DNA of 48,136 bases from an uncultured Tissierellia bacterium (lineage in GTDB: Bacteria > Bacillota > Clostridia > Tissierellales > Peptoniphilaceae), in contig CAMYAK010000011.1 in the NCBI GenBank assembly GCA_947253765.1, positions 1-48,136 on the forward strand. The letters are read 5' to 3'. The notes beneath the pieces are model-generated. The model had not been told where the DNA came from. It saw only the letters and a list, made by a program, of their open reading frames with translations, and ran no database searches. This document shows, piece by piece, positions 16,336 through 24,116 of the stretch. Position 1 is the first letter of the stretch, and every line of letters begins with the position of its first letter. Made by a program: the position numbers and the translations under genes.

Positions 16336-17769
16336 CTAATGATTTTTTATCAGGTCAGCCAGAGACATTGCCAATATTTTGAACTGCTTTTCGAATTGCT
16401 CTATTGAGACCGCTTCATCGGGCCCATGGGCATTTCCATGACCTTCAGGGACTACTTCCGGATCAAACTTGGGTTCAGGGACCAACCTGAAACCGTAGCC
16501 GATTCCGTTGGGCAGGAGCCTTGCATAGGTTCCGCCTGATATAGTGAAGGGCTTGGCATCTTTGACCCCTGAGTATTCCCTATATGAGCCTATCAGGCTC
16601 TGTACAAGGGGGTGGTCTGCATCAAAATATGAAGAAGGCCTGTCCTCATAGTTTTCCAGTTCGAAACCCAATTCTTTACAAGCCCTTTTTATCTTTTCAA
16701 CCAGGCCGTCACCTGTTTTAAGGTCAATGGGATAGCGAATGTTGAATTTTAGGACCGTCCTCCTGCCCTCCATTGTCAATATTGAAGGCACCGCGGTGAG
16801 CTCTCCGCTTTTTTCGTCCCGGCACTCTATGCCCAGACCCGATCCTTCAAATCCTTGGGTAAGCTTGGCCAACTTATTGAATTTTTCAGCAGCTTGGCCG
16901 CCCAAAATTTCTTTAGCACCGGATGCTAAGATGGTGAAAAGCCTATTAATAGCATTTATTCCGGTCTCCGGATGGGCTGCATGGGCAGACCTTCCTTGGA
17001 CTTGCAAGATAATATTTTTGCCGTTTTCTTTTAAACAAGCCCACTCCGGAAGGGCCGATCTCAAAGCCTCGATATCCTTGCCATCATCACAGACCAATAA
17101 AGCTTGAGCCCCGCCAGGCACAGAGTTTTGACTTTCTCCGCCGCTGATCTCCACAATCTCAACAGGAAGGTCATTTTGGTCGACAAGTTCAATATTGAAT
17201 ATGCCCTTCTCCCCTATACATACCGGATAACGGGAGTCGACCACAATATTGTATTTTGGCAAGTCAACATTGTTTTTAACAAGCCACTTGATATCCGACA
17301 TGCCCTTCTCTTCCTCGGTCCCTGCGAAAATGCACAGGTCGTCTATATTTAAATTGCAGTTGTCCTTTAGGTAGGACAAGGCATAAAGTGAAGCGACCGC
17401 AGGACCCTTATTGTCCTTGACCCCGCGTCCGATCAAAAAGCCTTTACTTTCCGTCATTTTGTAGGGCTCGTTGATCCAGCCCCCACCTGCCGGAACAACA
17501 TCCAGGTGGTGCCAAAGGCCTATTGATGGTGTGCCTTTGCATGACGGCGAGCTGATCCTAATTACCCTCCCATCAAAGGTCTTTGTTTCAAAGCCCAAGC
17601 GCTCAGCTATGTGTGCATAGCACTCCATAGCTGATTTGCATGCGGAGCCATATGGATATACATCAGAATCCAACTCGGCAACGCTTGGGATCTCTATCAG
17701 TTTTTCCAGGTCATTGAACATGCCTGTACTATTTTCTTGATACCATTTTTCTATATCTGCTTGCCGCAT
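16336..17769 (-). CDS. M20-family dipeptidase (PepV-like)
   Basis: The 477-residue metallopeptidase has the M20 zinc-site pattern: WHHLD (H88, D90), GRGVKDNKGP (D119), GTEEEKG (catalytic E152, ligand E153), an aspartate in DSRYPVCIGEKG, and a final histidine in NAHGPDE. Length and the GEKG element resemble PepV/carnosinase-type dipeptidases rather than the shorter AbgA/AbgB amidohydrolases. It would hydrolyse a dipeptide or N-acylated amino acid in the cytoplasm. Because it follows the AbgT transporter gene after 41 bases, the likely substrate is whatever AbgT imports. Confidence 0.92.
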   Translation of the reverse strand: MRQADIEKWYQENSTGMFNDLEKLIEIPSVAELDSDVYPYGSACKSAMECYAHIAERLGFETKTFDGRVIRISSPSCKGTPSIGLWHHLDVVPAGGGWINEPYKMTESKGFLIGRGVKDNKGPAVASLYALSYLKDNCNLNIDDLCIFAGTEEEKGMSDIKWLVKNNVDLPKYNIVVDSRYPVCIGEKGIFNIELVDQNDLPVEIVEISGGESQNSVPGGAQALLVCDDGKDIEALRSALPEWACLKENGKNIILQVQGRSAHAAHPETGINAINRLFTILASGAKEILGGQAAEKFNKLAKLTQGFEGSGLGIECRDEKSGELTAVPSILTMEGRRTVLKFNIRYPIDLKTGDGLVEKIKRACKELGFELENYEDRPSSYFDADHPLVQSLIGSYREYSGVKDAKPFTISGGTYARLLPNGIGYGFRLVPEPKFDPEVVPEGHGNAHGPDEAVSIEQFEKQFKILAMSLADLIKNH

Positions 17770-17809
17770 ATTTAAACCTTTCTATAGCAAAAGTCCGTAT
17801 CCGTCTTAA

Positions 17810-19381
17810 TTAATGGGCCAGTATAGCAGATACTCCGGGGCCCAGAGGCAAACCGAGGGCCAGGAACAGAATTAAGAAGGCTGTCCAGAAAATGAAGAAT
17901 ACAAAACTGTAGGGCATCATACAGGACAGCAGGGTTCCGTAACCGCTGTTCTTATCGTATTTGTTCATGGCTGCCAATATTACCGGCAATGATGACAGAA
18001 CCGGGGCTATGATATTGGTCGAGCTGTCTCCGATCCTATAAGCTGCCTGGGTAAGTTCAGGTGATATTCCCAGGGCGAAAAGCATAGGGACGAAGACCGG
18101 AGCAAAGATAGCATATTTTGCTGAAGCTGAGCACATGAAGAGGTTGGTAAATCCTGTTATGAAGATGAATATGATAAGCAGGGGTATTACGCCTATGTTC
18201 ATGGCTTTGAGCCAGTTAGCTCCATTAATGGATATGATGTTTCCGATATTTGTGTATTTGAAGTACTTGGTGAACTGGGCCGCCATAAAGACTGTACAGA
18301 TAAATCCTGATATTGTCTTAATTGAACTTGAGAAGCCCAGGAATACATCACGACTGGTTGTGTATTTCTTTGTTTTAAATCCATAGATAAGGCCCGGGAC
18401 CATAAAGAGAAGGGTCAGGATCGGTACTATTCCGTCTAAAAGAATTGATCCTTCAATCAGACTTCCGGTTTTCGGATTTCTCAACCAAGATGACTGGGGG
18501 ATCGCAGAAACGATAAGTCCGGCAATCATAAGTATGAAAACAAGGTTGGAGACTTTCAGAGCCTTTCTCTCATCATCAGAGAGGATGTGCTGCATATTTC
18601 TTACCTCATCACCGGCATTGGCCTCATTGTATGGTCCAAGCATTGGGATGACGATTTTTTCCGTAACAATAGTTCCTAAAACGACCAAAAGAGCAACGGA
18701 TGCTGCCATGAAGAAGTAGTTGCTCATAGCGTTTACGTTATAATTGGGGTTGACCAATTTAATCGCCGTATCTGTAAAGCCGCTTAAAACGGCATCGTTT
18801 GAACTGATCAGAAGGTTGGCTGCAAATCCGCCCGATACTCCGGCAAATCCTGCCGCTATTCCGGCAATAGGGTGCTTGCCCGCCGCTTTAAATATCATTG
18901 CCGCCAAGGGAACGAATAGGACGTAGCCCGCATTTTCAGCCAAGTTGCTCATAACGCCGATAAATACTGTCATCGGGGTTACAAGGGCCAGGGGTGTGAT
19001 CTCAACTGCCTGTTTGATAAGACCGCTGAGCCATCCTGAATGCTCGGCTATACCGATACCGAACATGATTGTCAGCATCATTCCCAATGATGTGTAGGAC
19101 ATCATGTTTTTGGTGAAGTTGCTGATCATGTATTGCAGACCTTTTACGCTGAAAAGGCTGACCACCTTAATGGTCTGCTCTTCTATGGCGCCCGACTCCT
19201 TGTTAAGGATCATACCGGTTGCCGACCAGCCGAGTTTAGCTCCTATACCTGAAATGATGATTATTGCGATACAGAGAATTCCGAAAATCATCATTGGCGG
19301 TGGGAACTTGTTACCTATTTTTTCGACTTTGGAAAGAAATCTCATAAATAGCGACTTCTTGTTCTTTTTTGTGTCTGTCAT
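17810..19381 (-). CDS. abgT: AbgT family transporter
   Basis: The 523-residue membrane protein has the AbgT layout, with about ten hydrophobic segments and two hairpin-like regions. PNYNVNAMSNYFFMAASVAL and the IAPVLSSLPVILAA segment are characteristic. E. coli AbgT imports p-aminobenzoyl-glutamate, a folate breakdown product, whereas the structurally studied MtrF and YdaH were reported to export sulfonamides. With a divergent LysR gene upstream and an M20 peptidase downstream, the layout mirrors E. coli abgR-abgABT. The product is probably an importer of an acylated amino acid or dipeptide; true p-aminobenzoyl-glutamate specificity is unproven. Confidence 0.92.
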   Translation of the reverse strand: MTDTKKNKKSLFMRFLSKVEKIGNKFPPPMMIFGILCIAIIIISGIGAKLGWSATGMILNKESGAIEEQTIKVVSLFSVKGLQYMISNFTKNMMSYTSLGMMLTIMFGIGIAEHSGWLSGLIKQAVEITPLALVTPMTVFIGVMSNLAENAGYVLFVPLAAMIFKAAGKHPIAGIAAGFAGVSGGFAANLLISSNDAVLSGFTDTAIKLVNPNYNVNAMSNYFFMAASVALLVVLGTIVTEKIVIPMLGPYNEANAGDEVRNMQHILSDDERKALKVSNLVFILMIAGLIVSAIPQSSWLRNPKTGSLIEGSILLDGIVPILTLLFMVPGLIYGFKTKKYTTSRDVFLGFSSSIKTISGFICTVFMAAQFTKYFKYTNIGNIISINGANWLKAMNIGVIPLLIIFIFITGFTNLFMCSASAKYAIFAPVFVPMLFALGISPELTQAAYRIGDSSTNIIAPVLSSLPVILAAMNKYDKNSGYGTLLSCMMPYSFVFFIFWTAFLILFLALGLPLGPGVSAILAH

Positions 19382-19566
19382 ATATCTCTCCTAATTTTTA
19401 ACAACGGCCAACTAAATGAATATGTAAAGAATAATTCCTTGCTTTTATGCCACCCCCTTTTTAGCGAATCGTCCGATTAATAACTTGCATATTATTTTTT
19501 ATTTCTTGGCAGGCTGTTCATAGATTAAATGTTATAACTTTTTCGCCCTTTTCCCTGCCATTCCTG

Positions 19567-19595
19567 TTGACTTTACTTTTGTTTGATGATAAAAA
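19567..19595 (+). promoter_or_regulatory. Candidate lysR promoter
   Basis: TTGACT (19567-19572) and TAAAAA (19590-19595) are 17 bases apart. The predicted start near 19602 leaves a leader of about 110 bases before the GTG of the regulator gene. Confidence 0.5.
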
Positions 19596-19640
19596 TAGTA
19601 CATAAACAAGCTGTTAAAGGCTTTTGATTGTTATGTTAAC

Positions 19641-19656
19641 ATGGAAACGTTTCTAA
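19641..19656 (+). promoter_or_regulatory. cre-like or LacI-type CG-centred palindrome
   Basis: The site contains the perfect 10-base palindrome GAAACGTTTC (19644-19653). It agrees with the CcpA cre consensus at most positions, with mismatches near the 3' side. Lying downstream of the proposed lysR promoter, it could act as a roadblock for carbon-catabolite repression (inference). Confidence 0.4.
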
Positions 19657-19713
19657 AACATGACTACTTAAGCAATAGGCATATTATTTTTTTGTTATGC
19701 AAGGAGGCATAAA

Positions 19714-20634
19714 GTGCTGGATAAAAAACAAATCGAAACTATGATCATGCTAAAAAAATACAAAAATGTGTCCCTGGCTTCAGAACATCTTTTTACTTCC
19801 CAGCCCTCACTCAGCCGCTATTTGAAAAAAATCGAGAGTGACTTCGGCTACAGGATATATAGCAGGGCCCATTCCCCAATGACATTGACAGATGAGGGTG
19901 AGATCTATTACAGGTATCTGGACAAGTTTATGGCCATTGAGAATGAGATGAGGGGCGAACTTGAAAGGATAAACAATAAGGACCAGCTGCGGATCTCCGG
20001 CCTCCCCTTCATAAGCACCTTCATCCTTCCTAACTTTGTTCCGAATTTCTTAAAAGCAAATCCTGAAAAATCCATTGTCATAAATGATTACAATGAATCG
20101 GATTATGAAGAACTGGTTCTCAATGGAAAACTGGATGTCTTCTTCTCCAACTACAAGCCAAAAAATCCCGCTCTCGGCTACAGGTCCTTAAAGAAGGATG
20201 ATGTTTATCTTCTATGCAGGGCTGACGGTGTTCCTTTCGGTAAGGAGGCCTCTGTCAATAATTTGCCCGAGATTAAAGAGATTGACAGCTTTGATGGATT
20301 TGAAGACATGACCTTCTATCTCCAGCCTAAATACAGGAACTTGGGCTTAGTTTCTACAAAGATTCTCAGCGATTTGCAATTTACTCCGGAGAAAATCCAG
20401 TATATCCCCAACCTTATCTCCGGACTGGCCATGATTAATGATTCCAAGTCGGCCACATTCATAACAAAATCCTCTTTCGCCTACATCAAGCTAAAAGATG
20501 ATCTTGCTATTTTCAAGCCGAAAACTGAGGACGACTACCTGTCGCTCGGCTTTGTTTACAACAAAAACCTTTCGGAAAATTATATACAGAACGTAGAAGA
20601 TGCCCTGCGCCGGGCCCTGGAATTCCTCGATTAA
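19714..20634 (+). CDS. LysR-family transcriptional regulator
   Basis: The 306-residue protein starts at a GTG supported by AAGGAGG six bases upstream. Residues about 5-60 form the winged helix-turn-helix, with SLASEHLFTSQPSLSRYLKK as the recognition region. The rest is a periplasmic-binding-like effector domain with a putative hinge near residue 90. It is divergent from the abgT operon, as abgR is in E. coli, and LysR regulators usually control the divergent operon and themselves. The inducer would be a substrate or product of that operon. A consensus-like promoter and a strong hairpin terminator follow the gene. Confidence 0.93.
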   Translation: MLDKKQIETMIMLKKYKNVSLASEHLFTSQPSLSRYLKKIESDFGYRIYSRAHSPMTLTDEGEIYYRYLDKFMAIENEMRGELERINNKDQLRISGLPFISTFILPNFVPNFLKANPEKSIVINDYNESDYEELVLNGKLDVFFSNYKPKNPALGYRSLKKDDVYLLCRADGVPFGKEASVNNLPEIKEIDSFDGFEDMTFYLQPKYRNLGLVSTKILSDLQFTPEKIQYIPNLISGLAMINDSKSATFITKSSFAYIKLKDDLAIFKPKTEDDYLSLGFVYNKNLSENYIQNVEDALRRALEFLD

Positions 20635-20651
20635 AATTTCGACTTTTTACT

Positions 20652-20680
20652 TTGACATATGAAGCTTGGGGTAATAAAAT
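20652..20680 (+). promoter_or_regulatory. Near-consensus promoter of a short leader RNA
   Basis: TTGACA (20652-20657) and TAAAAT (20675-20680) are exactly 17 bases apart. Transcription would begin near 20687, only about 35 bases before a strong terminator. A CG-centred palindrome TAACGTTA (20697-20704) lies just after the expected start and could be an operator. Confidence 0.7.
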
Positions 20681-20720
20681 TAAAGTGATCTGATGATAAC
20701 GTTACCATGAGTGCGTGAGA

Positions 20721-20764
20721 GCGGTATGTAAATGTCATTTACGATATTTATATGCCGCTTTTTT
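20721..20764 (+). terminator. Rho-independent terminator
   Basis: Arms GCGGTATGTAAAT (20721-20733) and ATTTATATGCCGC (20746-20758) pair over 13 positions, including G-T pairs, and are followed by six T residues (20759-20764). It can end lysR transcripts. It would also end or attenuate the transcript from the promoter at 20652, giving an RNA of about 78 bases. Confidence 0.85.
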
Positions 20765-20790
20765 ATTCCTGAATTTTCTTGAACCGGTAA

Positions 20791-22353
20791 AGCGGCAAGC
20801 CGGATGGGCACGGCAATTCTGAGCTCACGGCTCAGGACCACCTTTATGACGGTGCTGTCGGCGTTGATTCGGCTGTAAAGATGCTGGCAACCCTCCCCTA
20901 TGTTGACAGCTCTAAAATCGGCGTTACCGGTCACTCCAGCGGCGGAACAGCTTGCAACATGGCAGTTGCTATTGATAATGAGCGTGAGAAACCTTTGATC
21001 TCCTGTGTTCTCCAGCAAGCCGGAGATTGGCAGGATGATATCGGAGCAGACCACAGCGGTGACTATGGTTCAAGAAGCGTCGGAATCATAGCAAGTACCC
21101 ACGACGATTTCTACTTCGGTACATATGATGATAAGGGCAACATGCTGACCACGCCCGGAGAATTCCTCAATACGGACGGTGCTAAGAAATTCTTAAACTT
21201 CAATGAAGATGCCCCGGCATCCTTTACCGCGACCCCGGATAAAATCTATGAAAAAAATATAGACGGAAAAACTGCCTATCGTGCAATTTTCAGGCCAAAC
21301 TGCATTCACCCGGCCGTAACCTTCAACAGCAGGTGTGCTACATATGCAATAGACTTCTTTGATACAACTCTGGGTTCAAAAGTTTCTATTGACTCGACCA
21401 ATCTTATCTGGAGATGGAAGGCCGCATTTAACCTACTGGGCCTGATCGGTTTCTTCTTCTTTGTAATCTCATTCACCCTGGCTATGGCCAAGACTGAGTA
21501 TTTCAAGGTCTTAATGGCAAACGAGCCTGTAAAACCGACCCAAGTTACTGACAGCAAGCAGAAGATCTGGTTCTGGGCAACATCAGTTTTAAGCATTGCC
21601 TTCTCATACTTTTCCTTCTGGTGGTGCATAAAGCATGTATATTCAAATACAACTGAATTTTTCGGTCAGACCGGTCCTTTGACAATAGGTACCTGGGCAG
21701 GCCTGTGCGGAATATTCGCAATAATCCTTATGGTCATTTCCCAGCTTGTCTTCGGAAAAAAGACGGGGTCAGGTCTCAAGGACAAGGGCGTTACCATTAG
21801 CTTGACCAAAATTTGGAAAACCCTCCAGCTTGCTCTCTTGGTCGTTTGCTCCTCAATTTTGATAGTCTTCTTTGCAGACTTTTTCTTCAAGACGGATTTC
21901 AGGTTCTGGATGTTCGGTATCAAGGTGTTCACTGCTGATAAGGTCTATATAACCCTAAGATATCTGCCAATGTTCCTGGTCTTCTATGTTGCCCATTCAG
22001 TGTCAATGAACAGCTTCAACTTCAACACAATTGGCGGCAAGGGTAACGGCTGTATGCTGGCGGCTTTCAATGCCCTGGCCCCCGTAATCGTAGTAGCCTT
22101 GCAGTATATCTGCTTCTATGCAACAGGCAGGCAGTTCTTCGGGCTTGATGAAGGTTCGCGCATGGGCCCCATCTGGATGGTCAATATAAGCTTCATCCTG
22201 TTCGGCAGCGCAATCTTCTCAAGGATAGTTTATAAAAAGACCCACAATCCGTATATAGCGGGCCTTGTCAACGCCATCCTTGTAACCTTGATAAGCTGCA
22301 CAAATACCTTCACCACACTGAGTGCCGGGTCGGCAACCTGCACAACCTTCTAA
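20791..22353 (+). pseudogene. 5'-truncated alpha/beta-hydrolase with C-terminal membrane domain
   Basis: The frame is open from just after a stop at 20788-20790 and enters the hydrolase fold in mid-domain: codons for PDGHGNSEL, a typical alpha/beta-hydrolase strand-loop, come within a few residues. The nucleophile motif GHSSGG follows, then an aspartate in STHDDFYF and a histidine in NCIHPAVTF. About seven membrane segments make up the second half. Homologues would need roughly 100 more N-terminal residues with the oxyanion-hole region. A start at the internal ATG (20881) would give 490 residues without the first strands, probably inactive as a hydrolase. No stops interrupt the rest, so the loss may be recent, or an unusual start is used. 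Confidence 0.7.
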
Positions 22354-22372
22354 TAAATCTCAATAATATATT

Positions 22373-22408
22373 GGGCGGTGCCAAGTTCTGTTTGGCGCCG
22401 CCCTTTTT
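22373..22408 (+). terminator. Rho-independent terminator after the hydrolase-like gene
   Basis: GGGCGGTGCC (22373-22382) pairs with GGCGCCGCCC (22394-22403) with one mismatch, and five T residues follow. It sits 19 bases after the stop. Confidence 0.88.
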
Positions 22409-22420
22409 ATTGCTATTTTT

Positions 22421-22784
22421 CATGGGGATTTGCCGGTTTTTGGATTTCCCCATGACCACCGGCTAAACCTTTTTCATGGGGATTTGCTTATTTTCGGACT
22501 TTCCCCATGACCGCTGAATCCGGCTTTTTCGAGGGGGTTATTCGGTTTTTGCTAAACCCCATTGATTTTAAAGCGGACTCCGGTCCATGGGGTTATATAG
22601 ATTTCTGCGTTTCCCCATGACTGTTGGATCTAGATTTTTCAATGGGATTGTCCGGTTTTTGCTAAACCCCATTGATTTTTTATCCGATACAGGTCAATGG
22701 GGTTTCCCGATTTTCAGCAAACCCCCATGAATTTTGTGCTAAACGGGGTAGGTGGGGTTTGTCCGTTTTCGCCAAACCCCATGG
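22421..22784. repeat. Array of seven imperfect hairpin units with a 54-55 bp period
   Basis: Seven imperfect inverted repeats of about 34-35 bases begin at 22421, 22475, 22530, 22585, 22640, 22695 and about 22750. The spacing is 54 and then 55 bases each time. Each has a left arm like CATGGGG or CAATGGGGTTT and a right arm like TTTCCCCATG or AAACCCCATTG, around a T-rich loop often close to CCGGTTTTTGC on the plus strand. Linkers are 20 bases long and fall into two kinds, one ending in TTTTT and one starting with ATTTT. No frame with a recognisable product was seen. The array lies between convergent transcription units and between their terminators, so it is probably an RNA-level or chromosome-organising repeat rather than a terminator needed by either gene. 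Confidence 0.9.
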
Positions 22785-22865
22785 ATTTCTGAACCCAACT
22801 CTGTGCCCCCTTGGTATGGATTAAAATAAGGGAAGCCCAGGTTTGACCGGGGAGGTTCAAATTAT

Positions 22866-22901
22866 AAAAAACCGGGCCAAAGCTCAAAGCCCTGACCCGG
22901 T
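22866..22901 (-). terminator. Rho-independent terminator of the nucleoside-import operon
   Basis: On the minus strand an ACCGGG-containing arm pairs with a CCCGGT-containing arm (22871-22901), and T residues follow (22866-22870 on the complement). It lies about 75 bases after the stop of the lipoprotein gene. Confidence 0.82.
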
Positions 22902-22914
22902 CCATCATATTTAC

Positions 22915-22973
22915 TTCAACTTGTTGAAATCTTTTAACTTCAACCTATTGAATTTTTTCTTCAATTCCTTGAA
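22915..22973 (-). repeat. Three short inverted-repeat units in the 3' untranslated region
   Basis: TTCAACTTGTTGAA (22915-22928), TTCAACCTATTGAA (22939-22952) and TTCAATTCCTTGAA (22960-22973) are spaced 24 and 21 bases apart, directly after the lipoprotein stop codon. In the +1 frame relative to that gene they encode an uninterrupted lysine-rich helix-like stretch (DFKELKKKFNRLKLKDF and on), ending at its own stop. They may be the frameshifted remnant of a C-terminal tail. Confidence 0.6.
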
Positions 22974-22977
22974 ATCT

Positions 22978-24057
22978 TTATTTCATGAAAGTATCATTCT
23001 TCATCTGTTCGATGTATCCCAGATACTCATCCTTCACTTCCGCAGGTACCAACTCGCTAATAGCTCCGGCAGAGAGGGTTCCGTTCTGGAGAGTTCCAAA
23101 CAGGGTCTTGCCGCCGAACTTGCCGTCAATAACTTCCTGCATAGAAGCAATTATCATGGCTGAATTGTCAGTTACCTGTGAGCAAATAATGCACTCGTTC
23201 TGGCCCAAAATATCTGCCGGCTGGCCGATATCAAAAATCTTTACCTTGCCTGAAGCCTTGTTTGCAGCATCAATGGATTCGCGAACACCTGAGTCAACAG
23301 CAGAAGCGTCTCCGAAGAAAACATCGGCTCCCTGTGAAATCAGCTCGTTAGCAAACTCTTTGCCCTTAGGAGCATCTGAGAAGGAGTTGGCATATGGGAC
23401 GTTCAGAAGCTCGACCTTCTTGCCCTTCTTTTCTCCAACAAACTTTGCAGCCTCTTCGTATCCTGCAATTTTTCCCTTAGTTGTGTCTAGTTCCATACCA
23501 CCGATGAAGCCCAATTTTCCGCTCTCTGTCATAAGACCGGCAAGAGCTCCGGCAATCCATCCGATTTGCTTGGCATCAGGCAATAGTGAAGCAACGTTGT
23601 GGTTCTTTGCCTTATCGGGAGTTTCCTTTGCACCGTTCAAAAGAGCGAAGGCGATGTCAGGATACTCATCTGCGGCCTGTAAAACAGCATCAGTATACTG
23701 GTTTCCCGGAGCATAGATCATGTCATAGCCCAAAGAGCAATAGGCAACTATTGAATCATAGTAGGCATCCTGGGAAATATTGTCTGTTACCTCTGTTTCC
23801 CAACCCATCTTCTTTGCTGCTGCGATCATGGCATTATAGCAAGCTGCACCCCAGCCGCCGTCGTTAATGCTTGAGTCGCAGATCATAGCAACCTTGTAGG
23901 CTGTTCCATCAGCCTTCTTCTGTCCACCTGCCTCAGCCGTTGAAGCACTTTCAGCCTGAGAAGCACCTGAAGTGCTTTCGTTTCCGCCTTTGCCGCCGCA
24001 TGCTGCCAATGACAAGACCATGGCAAACGCAAGTAACATAGAAATCAGTTTTTTCAT
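22978..24057 (-). CDS. BMP-family nucleoside-binding lipoprotein
   Basis: The start at 24057 is chosen because GGAGG lies just upstream; the longer frame starts at a TTG overlapping that site. The 359-residue product begins MKKLISMLLAFAMVLSLAAC, with a lipobox at LAAC (cysteine 20), and then has a Gly/Ser/Ala-rich linker. VAMICDSSINDGGWGAACYNAM and later motifs (YAPGNQYTDAVLQAADEYPD, GFIGGMELD) are typical of BMP/Med/PnrA lipoproteins, which capture purine nucleosides outside the cell. It is the last gene after the ATPase and two permeases, though in many such operons it comes first. Likely ligand: a purine nucleoside, from the family and the purine genes upstream. Confidence 0.93.
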   Translation of the reverse strand: MKKLISMLLAFAMVLSLAACGGKGGNESTSGASQAESASTAEAGGQKKADGTAYKVAMICDSSINDGGWGAACYNAMIAAAKKMGWETEVTDNISQDAYYDSIVAYCSLGYDMIYAPGNQYTDAVLQAADEYPDIAFALLNGAKETPDKAKNHNVASLLPDAKQIGWIAGALAGLMTESGKLGFIGGMELDTTKGKIAGYEEAAKFVGEKKGKKVELLNVPYANSFSDAPKGKEFANELISQGADVFFGDASAVDSGVRESIDAANKASGKVKIFDIGQPADILGQNECIICSQVTDNSAMIIASMQEVIDGKFGGKTLFGTLQNGTLSAGAISELVPAEVKDEYLGYIEQMKNDTFMK

Positions 24058-24116
24058 TTTTACCTCCAAATTTTTTTAGGGATACTTATATTAAAACGTC
24101 TTGTTTTAATCCAAAT

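Larger units (their letters stand above)
19382..19713. promoter_or_regulatory. Divergent control region between abgT operon and lysR
   Basis: This 332-base gap holds no gene. GCATATTATTTTTT (14 bases) occurs at 19487-19500 and again at 19679-19692, once near each divergent gene. The first copy lies in the interrupted dyad AATAA-N8-TTATT (19479-19496), close to another dyad, AATCG-TC-CGATT (19467-19478). The second overlaps the arms GCATA/TATGC (19679-19700) next to the lysR ribosome-binding site. These are candidate LysR-regulator sites. No convincing -35/-10 pair was seen for the abgT side. Confidence 0.5.

Noticed and set aside
20680..21054. Minus-strand gene of 124 residues
   Set aside because: It runs antisense across the terminator and into the hydrolase frame, has no ribosome-binding site and no recognisable fold; it is a shadow frame.
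22421..22784. CRISPR array
   Set aside because: Repeats differ from unit to unit, linkers are only about 20 bases and are themselves related, and there are no cas genes nearby.
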